DNA of 64,000 nt from Salinibacter grassmerensis (GTDB taxonomy: Bacteria > Bacteroidota > Rhodothermia > Rhodothermales > Salinibacteraceae), in assembly GCF_947077765.1 (NCBI RefSeq), contig NZ_CAMTTF010000003.1, positions 595,198 through 659,197 on the forward strand, given 5' to 3'. Made by a program: the position numbers and the translations under genes. The notes beneath the pieces were generated by a model that was given only the letters and a program-made list of their open reading frames with translations, was not told the origin of the DNA and did no database searches. Shown here piece after piece: positions 1 through 8,714 of this stretch (within the stretch, counting starts at the first letter, position 1; the number at the start of each line of letters is the position of its first letter).

Positions 1-263
1 GCCAGGCGACCGTCGCCTCGAACGTCCCGCGTGCAGGGCCCTTGGCGCCGAGGCCAGCGTGCCCCTCGGCAAGTCAGAGGCCACCGGCACCTCCAGCCCA
101 TTCTCCTCAATCGGTGACGCCGGTAGCAAGACAGTTTCACGCGCATGCCCCGTCCCGCGGACCCGGACGGACCGGTGTGAATGGTTCCACGAAGGGGACC
201 TCCAACTCGCCGGGCACTGTTGCCATCTCAAAGACGGAAGGGCGACCAGATCTGTCAGGAGAT
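1..263. other. Left-edge stretch, no gene seen
   Basis: This stretch follows the stop codon of the RND pump gene. Open frames exist on both strands, but none shows a recognisable protein pattern, a signal peptide or a conserved motif. I see no terminator-like hairpin with a T-run. It may contain the end of a gene lying mostly outside the window. Confidence 0.4.
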
Positions 264-3200
264 CTAACGTTCGACAGGAGTGGACACGGAATCCTCGTAA
301 GGGGGGTCGGCCTCCCCTGACCATTCGTTGCCGAACCATGCCCGATTTACAAACACGTAGGCTGCGGGGAGAACCACCAGCGTAAGCAGCGTGGCGCTGA
401 AGAGCCCACCGACCATCGGTGTGGCGAGCCGCTTCATCACCTGCGCGCCAGTGCCGGTCGAAAACATGAGCGGAAGAAGCCCGAAGAACGTGGTGAAGAC
501 CGTCATAAGCAACGGCCGTACGCGCATCACGGCGCCCTCCTCCAGTGCTGACCGAAGGGCACTGAGGGACGTTAGCCTCCCTTCCTCACGGTACCGCTCG
601 ATGGCCTCGTCGAGGTAGACGAGCATCACGACCCCGGTTTCGGCGGCCAGGCCCGCCACGGCGATCACGCCCACGCCCACAGCGATGCTCATGTTGAACT
701 TCAGCCCCCACAGAAGCCACGCCGCCCCCACGAGACAAAACGGCAGCAGACCCAGCAAGAGGGCCGCCTTGGCCGCACTGCGAAAGTGCAGGAGTAGCAG
801 CAGAAAAATGATGGCGAGGGTAATCGGCACCAGCAGTTGGAGGCGCTCATTGGCCCGTTCCATGTACTGGTACTGCCCGCTCCACGTCAGCGAATATCCG
901 GCCGGGAGGTCCACCTCCTCGCGCACCACCTGCCTGGCCCTTTGTACGAACGAACCGATGTCTGTCGTCTCCGTGAGGTCCACGAACACCCAGGCATTGG
1001 GGCGCGCCTGCTCGCTTTTGATCATCGGCGGGCCCTCCACACGTTCCAGTGCTGCCAGTTGGCCGAGGGGCACCTGTCCACCCGTCGGCAACGGCACGCG
1101 CACACTGCGGAGGGCCGGCAGGTTGTCGCGCAGGCCGCGCGGGTAGCGTACGTTCACCGAATAGCGCTCCAGGCCCTCCACGGTTGTAGTCACGGGCATC
1201 CCTCCCACCGCCGTCTGGATGATGTCCTGCACGTCCCCAGTGGTGAGGCCGTAGCGGGACGCCGCGGACCGGTTCACGCTGATGTCGAGGAAGGTGCCCC
1301 CCATGACCCGCTCGGCGTAGACCGACTGTGTCCCGTCCAGCGGCGACAACGCCCCCTCCACCCGCTCCCCGATCTGCTCTAGCGTAGATAGGTCTGCCCC
1401 GGCAATCTTAATGCCCACCGGCGTCTTGATCCCCGTGGCCAGCATGTCGGTCCGCGCCTCAATGGGCTGGGTCCACGCGTTGGTGAGTCCTGGAATCTGC
1501 AGCGACTGATCCAGCTTGCTAATCAGCTTCTCCTTCGTCATCCCCTCTCGCCACTTGCTTTTTGGCTTCAGAATGATCGTCGTCTCCAACATCGACAGGG
1601 GTGCCGGGTCGGTGGCGGTCTCTGCCCGCCCCGCTTTGCCGAACACCGACTCTACCTCCGGAAAACTCTCGATAATGCGGTCGGTCTGCTGCAGGAGTTC
1701 TTTCGCCTTCTGCGGGGACACGCCCGGCAGGGTGGTGGGCATGTAGAGCAGGTCGCCCTCGTTCAGCGGCGGCATAAATTCCGATCCGATCTGGGGGAAC
1801 GGCACCACCGGCTCCCCCAACGTCATGCGCTGCAGGGGCAGAACGGTGACCCCCAGAATCAGCACGGCCCCCACCAGCACGGTTCCGGGAAACCGCAGCA
1901 CCCGCCGAATGACGGGCCGGTAGACACGGATAAAGAACCGGGCGATTGGGTTGTCCGCCTCCCGCCGGATCCGGCCTTTGACGAACGTCACCATGAGGGC
2001 AGGCACCAGCGTCACCGCCAGCAGCGACGCCGCGGCCATCGCAAAGGTTTTCGTGAACGCCAGCGGCCGAAACAGCCGCCCCTCTACCTGCTGCAGGGTA
2101 AAGACCGGCAGAAAGCTCACCGTCACGATCAACAGCGAAAAGAAGAGACTCGGCCCCACCTCTTTCGCCGCGGCCACCACCGCCTCCACCCGCGTTTCGT
2201 TGTCGAGTTGCGAATGTCGACCTCCGAGCTCTGATGGCTCAGAAATCCCCGGAATCCAGCTGAGCACCCTCCGCACCCCACTCACCTCCCCGTCTTCGGT
2301 CTGCCCATCCTCAATCTGATCATCCTCAATCTGCCCATCTTCTTCTCGCAGCCGCTCGATGTGTTTGTGCGCATTCTCTACCATCACGAGCGACGCGTCC
2401 ACCATTACGCCAATCGCAATCGCAATGCCGCCCAGGCTCATCACGTTCGCATTGATCCCGAGCAGGTACATCACCAGTAGGGACACGACGATGCCCACCG
2501 GCACCGTCACCAGTGCCACGAACGCGCTTCGCACGTGCAACAGGAACAACATCACGACAACGGCCACCACCAGCATCTCCTCCGCCAGTTGCGTCGTCAG
2601 CGTGCTAATCGCCCGTTCGATGAGGGGCCGCCGGTTGTACTCCGGCTCAATGTAGACGCCCTCCGGAAGGCTCGCCCGGAGCTCCGTAATTCGGTCCTCC
2701 ACCCGCTGAATGACCTCCATCGCGTTCTCTCCGGACCGCATCACCACGATGCCGCCCACGGCTTCCCCCTCCCCGTTCACATCCGCGATGCCGCGCCGCA
2801 GCTCCGGCCCCGCCCGCACCTGCGCCACGTCGCCAACCGTGAGCGGCGTTCCCTGATCGGACCGGAGCCCGACGGCTCGGATGTCGCCCATTCCCTCCAG
2901 GTATCCCTGCCCTCGCACCACAAACTCCCGCTCTCCCATCTCCATGATCCGCCCTCCCACGTCCTGATTGGACCGCTTGAGCGCCCGCCGCACATCCTTG
3001 ATCGTCGCGTTGTAGGCCGATAGCTTTTGCGGGTCCACCACCACCTGATACTGCTTCTCGAAGCCGCCGACCGACGCGATCTCGGAGACGCCCTGCACGC
3101 CCTGCAGCTCATAGCGCAAGAAGAAGTCCTGTATCGACCGGAGCTCTGCTAGGTCGTGCCGCCCGGTGGTGTCGCGGACGGTGTACTGGTAGACCCACCC

Positions 3201-3608
3201 TACACCGCTCGCGTCGGGCCCCAGCGCTGCCGAGGCCGCTTCCGGCAATTCCTCCTCTACCGTACTCAGCGACTCCAGGACCCGGCTCCGCGCCCAGTAG
3301 AGGTCGGTCCCGTCCTCGAAAATCACGTACACGAACGAGGTCCCAAACATCGAGTAGCCACGCACCGTCTTGGCGTACGGCACCGACATGAGGGAAGTCG
3401 TCAGCGGATAGGTGACCTGCTCCTCCACTACCTTCGGTCCCTGCCCCGCATACTCCGTCTTGATGATCACCTGCGTCGGGGACAGGTCCGGAAACGCGTC
3501 TACCGGCATGTTAACGGTTGCCCAGGTCCCCCCTGCCGCCAGCAACAGCGTCACCAGCGCCACTAGCAGCCGGTTGTGGGCACTCCATTCGATAATCGAT
3601 TTCAGCAC
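264..3608 (-). CDS. cusA: Heavy-metal efflux RND pump, CusA/CzcA type
   Basis: Inner-membrane proton-driven pump of the heavy-metal-efflux RND family. It exports metal cations (Cu/Ag or Zn/Co/Cd class) through a tripartite complex. The 1114 residues begin with the family-typical MLKSIIEWSAHNR and contain the transmembrane segment GGIAIAIGVMVDASLVMVEN, whose Asp at about 404 is the expected proton-relay residue. A second hydrophobic block lies near the C-terminus. The protein is longer than usual (about 1040) because of an acidic insertion at about residues 421-470 whose DNA shows 15-bp repeats. It is the last gene of a four-gene minus-strand operon, 48 bp after the adaptor gene. The metal cannot be read from the sequence, so the symbol could equally be czcA. 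Confidence 0.93.
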   Translation of the reverse strand: MLKSIIEWSAHNRLLVALVTLLLAAGGTWATVNMPVDAFPDLSPTQVIIKTEYAGQGPKVVEEQVTYPLTTSLMSVPYAKTVRGYSMFGTSFVYVIFEDGTDLYWARSRVLESLSTVEEELPEAASAALGPDASGVGWVYQYTVRDTTGRHDLAELRSIQDFFLRYELQGVQGVSEIASVGGFEKQYQVVVDPQKLSAYNATIKDVRRALKRSNQDVGGRIMEMGEREFVVRGQGYLEGMGDIRAVGLRSDQGTPLTVGDVAQVRAGPELRRGIADVNGEGEAVGGIVVMRSGENAMEVIQRVEDRITELRASLPEGVYIEPEYNRRPLIERAISTLTTQLAEEMLVVAVVVMLFLLHVRSAFVALVTVPVGIVVSLLVMYLLGINANVMSLGGIAIAIGVMVDASLVMVENAHKHIERLREEDGQIEDDQIEDGQTEDGEVSGVRRVLSWIPGISEPSELGGRHSQLDNETRVEAVVAAAKEVGPSLFFSLLIVTVSFLPVFTLQQVEGRLFRPLAFTKTFAMAAASLLAVTLVPALMVTFVKGRIRREADNPIARFFIRVYRPVIRRVLRFPGTVLVGAVLILGVTVLPLQRMTLGEPVVPFPQIGSEFMPPLNEGDLLYMPTTLPGVSPQKAKELLQQTDRIIESFPEVESVFGKAGRAETATDPAPLSMLETTIILKPKSKWREGMTKEKLISKLDQSLQIPGLTNAWTQPIEARTDMLATGIKTPVGIKIAGADLSTLEQIGERVEGALSPLDGTQSVYAERVMGGTFLDISVNRSAASRYGLTTGDVQDIIQTAVGGMPVTTTVEGLERYSVNVRYPRGLRDNLPALRSVRVPLPTGGQVPLGQLAALERVEGPPMIKSEQARPNAWVFVDLTETTDIGSFVQRARQVVREEVDLPAGYSLTWSGQYQYMERANERLQLLVPITLAIIFLLLLLHFRSAAKAALLLGLLPFCLVGAAWLLWGLKFNMSIAVGVGVIAVAGLAAETGVVMLVYLDEAIERYREEGRLTSLSALRSALEEGAVMRVRPLLMTVFTTFFGLLPLMFSTGTGAQVMKRLATPMVGGLFSATLLTLVVLPAAYVFVNRAWFGNEWSGEADPPYEDSVSTPVER
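2297..2345. repeat. 15-bp tandem repeat coding an acidic insert in the RND pump
   Basis: About three imperfect 15-bp units, each containing TGCCCATCCTC or a close variant followed by AATC, lie in tandem. On the minus strand they encode repeated Glu-Asp-Gly/Asp-Gln-Ile/Thr units at about residues 422-438 of the pump. The period is a multiple of three, so unit gain or loss keeps the frame. Confidence 0.6.
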
Positions 3609-3656
3609 AATAAATGACCAGTTGCGTCAACGAGTCAACGACCAGTGGACCTGTTG

Positions 3657-5096
3657 CTAGTGTTGGTGGCCGGCACCCTGCATCGACGTGCTATCGTCCA
3701 TCGCCGCCAGTGCGCCGCTTAGCCGCGCCTCCGAATCAATGAGGAACTGCGCGCTCGTTACCACCCGCTCGCCCCCGTCCAGTCCATGGAGCACCTGCGT
3801 GCGTCCGTCCGCCGAGCGTCCCGTATGCACCGGCACCGGCCGGAAGCGCCCGTCCCCGAGCGCCCGAATCACAATCTCCCGCTCGCCGCTGCTTACGATG
3901 GCCGAGGACGGGACGACCGGGCGGGGCGTCGCCTCGCCTCCCGACAGCCGGACTGTCGCGTACATCCCCGGTTTCAGTATCCGATTCGGATTCGGCACCG
4001 CAATGCGGGCCCGCACCGTGCGAGTGTCAGTGTCCACCTCGTCGTAGATGTACTCGACCCGCCCGGTCACCGTCCGCCCCGGACTGTAAGGCAACTCCAC
4101 CTGCGCCCGGCTACCTACGTCGATCCAGGACAGGTCTTGCTCGTAGACGTCCACCATGAGCCAGAGCGGACTCAGGCCGGTGATGTGAAAGAGCGTCTGC
4201 CCCGGCGAAAGCTTTTCTCCCTCCGTGATTTTCTTCGTCGTCACGGTGCCGGTGGACGGGGCAGTAAACGTGAGCGTCCGCATCGGCGTCCGCGTCTCTT
4301 CCAGGCGCTTGATTTGATCCTCGGAGATGTCCCAGTAGCTGAGCCGACGCCGGGCCGCGTCCACCAGTCGCTGGGCGCCGTCGTCCGAGCCAAGCCGGTC
4401 GGCCGTCCGCAACGCGGCCAAGTACTCCTCCTGCGTCGCCACCAACTGCGGACTGTAAAGGTCAAACAAGGGCTCGCCTTTCTGCACCCGCGCCCCCTCG
4501 TAGTCTACGTGCAGCGTCTCCACCCAGCCCCCTACCTTCGGCGCTACCGCCGTCGCAAGGCGCTCGTTGGCCTCGAACCGCCCGGTCGTGCGCACCGTGC
4601 GGGCCAGCGGCTCCACCGCAACGGTCTGTGACCGCACGCCAATGTTCTGCATTGTCGCTGGCGAGACCTTAACCGTGCCCCCCTCCTGCTCGCCTACCGG
4701 GGTCCGGGTCAAATCCATGCCGCAGATGGGGCACTGCCCAGCCTCGTCGCGGACGATGTCTGGGTGCATCCCCCCTTGGTAAACGTACCCGTCCCCATCG
4801 GTGTCGTACGTCGCCAAACCGGCCGCCTGTCCGCTTGAGGATCTGGCCCGGCCCGTGGAGTCGTCCTCCATGGTCATCTCACCGGTGGAGTCGGCCCCCG
4901 TGCCCATCTCGCTGGAGCCATCCATGCTCGCCATGTCGTCGTGGGACGAGTGCGCCGCCGGCTCCACAACGTATGGCCCGCCGTACCACACCACAGCCCC
5001 GCCCCCAACAACGAGGCCGACGAGCAATGCAAGGCCGGCAATCACACCCGTGCTGCTAGCAACTGATCGAACGCTTAACATCATGTCACTTCGCAT
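3657..5096 (-). CDS. cusB: RND efflux periplasmic adaptor (CusB/CzcB type) with heavy-metal-binding domain
   Basis: Membrane-fusion protein that bridges the inner-membrane RND pump and the outer-membrane channel. I chose the ATG giving MRSDMMLSVRS, just ahead of a single hydrophobic anchor (VIAGLALLVGLVVGG); the frame stays open to a GTG at 5159. A His/Met/Asp/Ser-rich linker follows, then a heavy-metal-binding domain at about residues 105-130 with the diagnostic GMHPD and CPICGMDL. The barrel-sandwich/lipoyl region comes next (PKVGGWVETLHVDYEGARV), then a coiled hairpin and the beta-barrel domain with GMYATVRL. The C-terminus is Met/His-rich (MQGAGHQH) and may pass metal to the pump. It sits 97 bp after the TolC-like gene in the same operon. 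Confidence 0.92.
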   Translation of the reverse strand: MRSDMMLSVRSVASSTGVIAGLALLVGLVVGGGAVVWYGGPYVVEPAAHSSHDDMASMDGSSEMGTGADSTGEMTMEDDSTGRARSSSGQAAGLATYDTDGDGYVYQGGMHPDIVRDEAGQCPICGMDLTRTPVGEQEGGTVKVSPATMQNIGVRSQTVAVEPLARTVRTTGRFEANERLATAVAPKVGGWVETLHVDYEGARVQKGEPLFDLYSPQLVATQEEYLAALRTADRLGSDDGAQRLVDAARRRLSYWDISEDQIKRLEETRTPMRTLTFTAPSTGTVTTKKITEGEKLSPGQTLFHITGLSPLWLMVDVYEQDLSWIDVGSRAQVELPYSPGRTVTGRVEYIYDEVDTDTRTVRARIAVPNPNRILKPGMYATVRLSGGEATPRPVVPSSAIVSSGEREIVIRALGDGRFRPVPVHTGRSADGRTQVLHGLDGGERVVTSAQFLIDSEARLSGALAAMDDSTSMQGAGHQH

Positions 5097-5255
5097 GCGG
5101 TAGAAGTATGCGGTAAAAGAAGTCTCGGAGGGCGGTGTGGGAAGACGCTGGGGGAGCACACATGGGCTTTTTCCGCCCCCTTCGGATTTCCCGCCCTTGA
5201 TTGGGCCCGCCTGTAATCGAGCCCGCCTATAACGAAGAACCGCTCAAGTTAGAGC

Positions 5256-6605
5256 TTACTCGGCCGCGCCGGTGAGGTCCACCCGTCCTGCCGCCCGCTC
5301 CCACTTCGCTTCGGTTTTGAGAAGGCGCGTGTGGACGGACGCCCGCTGAAGCCGGAGCTGAAACAGTGTCCGCTCCGCGTCGAGCAGGTCCAAAAAGTCG
5401 CTCTGCCCAGTCTGGTAGCCGCTGAGGGTCGTTTCGAGGGCGGTTTCGGCCTTCGGAAGCAGCGTCTCATCCAGCAGCGTCAGCTGCTGCTCCCGCCGCT
5501 CCATCTGCTGTTGAAGGTCGGACAGCCGCGTGCGCAGCTCTAGCCGGAACGAGGCCAGTTCCGTCCTGGCCCGCTGCCGCTCGATCTCCGCTTCCTGGAT
5601 CGCTGCCGTCTGTTTACTGCGCCAGAGCGGCACCTTTATGCCGACGCTCAAGGCCAGCGCGTCGCGGCCGTTCATCGCAGGGGTCAGGTCGGCCGGCGCG
5701 ATGTCGAAGTACTGCACGCCGACAGTAACGTCCGGCCATTGCTCCTTCTTCGCGAGCTCGGTTTCACGCTCGGACCGCTCGATGCGGCGCTGAATCTTCG
5801 TTGCTTCCGGGCGCCGGTCGAGGGCCCGGGCGGGCTCGACGGGGTCCGTCTCGGGCCGGGTGCCGATCTCGGCCACGGGATCGCGCCGCGCAAGGCCCTC
5901 TTGCCCCGTTAGCCGAGACAGCGTCTGCAGCGCCGACTGCCGGTCGGCCGCTAGCCCTTCGAGGCGCGTCTCCAAACGCTGACGCTCGATCTGGGCCTTT
6001 AAGATGGCCGATTGTCCCTCTTCTCCGACCTCGTACTGCGAGGTCGCTGCTTGCTCGAACTGCTTCAGATCGGCCTGAAAGCGACGGATGGAGCGCTCAT
6101 GAGCCTGCACCCGGACGAGGGTGTAGTAGGCCCGCCGGATGCGAAGGGCAAGGTCCTGCTCAAGGGCGTCCGCATTTGCCGCGGCGACGTCAGCCCCGAG
6201 GTCTGCCACTGTCCGGCGAAGGGAGCGCTTACCGGGAAACGGAATTGCCTGTTGGACGCGCCACTGCGTACGCTGCTCGCCCCGCGCCGTCACAATTGGA
6301 AAGGAGAAGACCGTGCCTCCGACGGTAGGGTGGGGGAGCGCTCCCACCTGATCTCCTCGTTTCTCACGGGCGTCGCTGCGGAGCCGGGCCGCCCGTAGGG
6401 ATGGGTTTCCCTGAGCGGCAGCGTGAAACAAAGAATCCAGGCGTAGCGGGGGCGTTGCCGAGGCGTCGGCAGTCGTAGAATCGAGCGGTGTGGGGTCGAG
6501 CAGGGCCGGGGGGACAGTGTTGGGCTGAGGCTGGGCAGCAACGGCCTGTACCAGCAAGAACCCCCACAGGCCTACGGCCCCCATCCAAAATGGGCGACGT
6601 GACAT
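5256..6605 (-). CDS. TolC-family outer-membrane efflux channel (CusC/CzcC type)
   Basis: Outer-membrane channel of the metal exporter. The chosen start MSRRPFWMGAVGLWGF gives a signal peptide ending near AVAAQPQ; the frame extends upstream to 6644 without adding anything convincing. The body is the coiled-coil-rich TolC repeat: the family-typical NPSLRAARLR segment near residue 65, RIRRAYYTLVRVQAHE in the middle, and TLSGYQTGQSDFLDLLDAERTLFQL in the second repeat. Length (449) is normal for CzcC-like proteins. It is the second gene of the metal operon, 108 bp after the His-rich small protein. Substrate specificity comes from its partners. Confidence 0.9.
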   Translation of the reverse strand: MSRRPFWMGAVGLWGFLLVQAVAAQPQPNTVPPALLDPTPLDSTTADASATPPLRLDSLFHAAAQGNPSLRAARLRSDAREKRGDQVGALPHPTVGGTVFSFPIVTARGEQRTQWRVQQAIPFPGKRSLRRTVADLGADVAAANADALEQDLALRIRRAYYTLVRVQAHERSIRRFQADLKQFEQAATSQYEVGEEGQSAILKAQIERQRLETRLEGLAADRQSALQTLSRLTGQEGLARRDPVAEIGTRPETDPVEPARALDRRPEATKIQRRIERSERETELAKKEQWPDVTVGVQYFDIAPADLTPAMNGRDALALSVGIKVPLWRSKQTAAIQEAEIERQRARTELASFRLELRTRLSDLQQQMERREQQLTLLDETLLPKAETALETTLSGYQTGQSDFLDLLDAERTLFQLRLQRASVHTRLLKTEAKWERAAGRVDLTGAAE

Positions 6606-6713
6606 CAATCGGGAATGGCATCGGAACGGGTAGACGAAAACCACACGGAGCCGACGGCGTCCGTGTCTAGTTCCCGGATCGCCGGTGTCAGCTCCGGGAA
6701 ACCGATGCCAATG

Positions 6714-7175
6714 CTAACACTGAAAGGTAGCCGTCCAGACGTGAAGGCGGACGGCCATTGAAGAGAGAGGCCCGACCTCAATGTCCCAGACGTTCTCCTC
6801 ATCTTCGGGCGCCGGAAGGGACACGGACCCGGCCGAACGGAGGTGCTCAGTACCGACGGTCGCGGGTTGGACCGGCAGGCGAAGGTCGACAATGTCGGTC
6901 AGCGCAGAAGGCGACTCGCAGCACAGAACGTCCGCACAGTCGGTCGTACAGTCCGTCGCATGTCCGTTCGCATGGCCATGACCAGAGGCATGCGCATCAC
7001 GATGTGAGGCGTGCGCGCTGTGATGCATCGGCCTCGCCTCCGCTTGAAGGGCAGGCGGCGACGCGGGCGTCTCCTCCGCGCACAACTGCTGTATCCCCGG
7101 AAGTACAGACCCGGCGAGAAGGGCCACACTGAGCAGCACAGCCCCGATTCGATAAGCAGAGGAGTGTGATTGCAT
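6714..7175 (-). CDS. His-rich secreted small protein heading the metal-efflux operon
   Basis: 153-residue protein with a signal peptide (RIGAVLLSVALLAGSVLPG). A His-rich stretch at about residues 50-72 (HHSAHASHRDAHASGHGHA) is followed by a Cys cluster (CTTDCADVLCC). The C-terminal 60 residues have no motif I recognise. His plus Cys clustering and its position as first gene of the efflux operon suggest a periplasmic metal-binding or metal-buffering protein. That is inference: no named family was recognised. The start ATG is the only one that gives a proper signal peptide. No strong Shine-Dalgarno sequence precedes it. Confidence 0.7.
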   Translation of the reverse strand: MQSHSSAYRIGAVLLSVALLAGSVLPGIQQLCAEETPASPPALQAEARPMHHSAHASHRDAHASGHGHANGHATDCTTDCADVLCCESPSALTDIVDLRLPVQPATVGTEHLRSAGSVSLPAPEDEENVWDIEVGPLSSMAVRLHVWTATFQC

Positions 7176-7962
7176 AGGTAAGTAAGACGCTCAACCCTCC
7201 GCTGATTGTTTCCTGCAGGACCGCGGAACGAATCTTTTTTCCCACTTGTGGTTCTCCATTTGTCGTTCTCCACTGCCGATTCCCTGTGCCGCTGCCACCG
7301 CTAGTGGGGTCACTCGAAGGACTCGAAGAACGGCCCACCAGGGAGGCCCTGCAGCCCGTCTCATCCGTAGAAGGTGAGTCGGAACTGGATATTCCCACAG
7401 GAAGCCGCTCGCGAGAGGCCAATAATCAGCCGGTCGACTGGCAAGCGGCGGTCGGCCGCGCGCGAACCTCACACCACGGGTTCGGTGACACGGGTCCGCG
7501 GAGCAGGCAAATTTCTGGCATCGCATAACCCGGTTTGATGCCATCAAGGGGTGGCTTCGGGCCGTGGCTCCAGACAACTCTGCCTTCCCAAAAGCCGATG
7601 CGGGTAGTACGCCCCGCCGTGCAGCCAGCTCCTGCGAGGGGATCGAGACTACTGCTTACACACTGAATTGAGTAGGGCAGGTGCTCCATCAGGCGGGCCC
7701 CGAAGACACGCGGAGCCCCCGATTGGGTCCGTCTACGCAGCTGCGGCTTTCTCGTCCAGTGAAGACACGCCGGTGACGACACATCCCCCCAAGGACTCTT
7801 CTCCTGCAGGATCGCACCGTTGCAATGGAGCATGTTTGCAGTGGCGCATGTTCGGAGTGGCGCAGATCCTATCCTGGCCTTCCTCGTCGTTGGTTCCCCC
7901 TATTGCTCAGGTCCTTCTTCACCACTAGCGACTTCTTTCTGCGGAGGCTTCCTCGCTCCCTA
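7176..7962. other. Gene-free interval upstream of the metal-efflux operon
   Basis: This 787-bp stretch contains only frames that look like chance openings. It must hold the promoter of the metal operon. I see no convincing sigma-70 hexamers, but a cluster of three tandem 16-bp repeats lies at 7821-7868. No tRNA, rRNA or terminator-like hairpin was seen. Confidence 0.5.
7821..7868. repeat. Three tandem 16-bp repeats
   Basis: Units are TGCAATGGAGCATGTT (7821-7836), TGCAGTGGCGCATGTT (7837-7852) and CGGAGTGGCGCAGATC (7853-7868). The first two match at 14 of 16 positions, the second and third at 11 of 16. They lie in non-coding DNA between the response-regulator gene and the metal operon. A binding-site array is possible but unproven. 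Confidence 0.55.
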
Positions 7963-8427
7963 CTACTGCAGACCTGTCCTGCAGGCATCTGCAGGCCGAA
8001 GGGCGCGCCGGAGCGCCCCCACCAGTTCCTCCCGGCGGAATGGCTTACTCACATGCCCATCGAACCCCTCCGCGAGAAGTGCTCTCCGTTCTTCCCGACG
8101 CGCGTAGGTCGTAAGTGCCACCGCCGGGGCCGACTCGGCCAGCCCGAAGTCTTGAAGTAGGTGGAGCAATTCCACTCCATCTCGCCCACCGGGGAGCCGG
8201 ATGTCCAGCAGAAACAGGTCCGGCTGACTGTCGCAAAACACCGGCTCCCTGTTCCCGGACTCCCGCTCCCCATCACCAGGCTCCTCGTTCCCGAGAACGG
8301 CCAGCGCCTCCCCCGCACTTCCGGCGGAGACGACCTCAAAAGTCCCCTCCAGCGTCTTCTCCAACAGGAATCTCACCTCTCGGTCGTCGTCGACAAACAG
8401 AATGGAGGGCAGGTCGGTCGAGCTCAT
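7963..8427 (-). CDS. Single-domain response regulator
   Basis: 154-residue receiver domain with no output domain. The acidic pocket is DDD at residues 13-15, the phospho-acceptor Asp is about residue 75 in FLLDIRLPGG, the switch Thr is about 106-107, and the conserved Lys is about 128 in SKPF. The start MSSTDLPSILFVDDD is preferred over the longer frame (to 8550) because the receiver fold begins directly after it. A Gly/Glu-rich insertion (EEPGDGERESGNREP) lengthens the loop after helix 2. It lies 288 bp downstream of the giant PAS kinase on the same strand and may be its partner; that pairing is inferred from position only. Confidence 0.88.
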   Translation of the reverse strand: MSSTDLPSILFVDDDREVRFLLEKTLEGTFEVVSAGSAGEALAVLGNEEPGDGERESGNREPVFCDSQPDLFLLDIRLPGGRDGVELLHLLQDFGLAESAPAVALTTYARREERRALLAEGFDGHVSKPFRREELVGALRRALRPADACRTGLQ

Positions 8428-8714
8428 ACGGATGGACGTGCGTGAATGGGCTCGTGTAGGTGAGCCCGTGTGGGTGGGATGTTCGGATGAGCGTACTCCA
8501 ACAGGTTCACTCAGCGGCCGCCTGTCGCTTTGACCGAAGGTACCCTTCAAAAGCCTCGTTTAAAAGTCACTTTTCAAACGCGCCAATAGCAGATCCCAAT
8601 GGCAAGTGCAACAGCAGAACGCTCGGCACAGCAGCAGGCGGGCAGGGGGGCGAGAACAAAAAAGACGAACGAAGCGCAGGGAGTGCCTCGCAGCCCAAGG
8701 TGCCCTTCAGGAGC

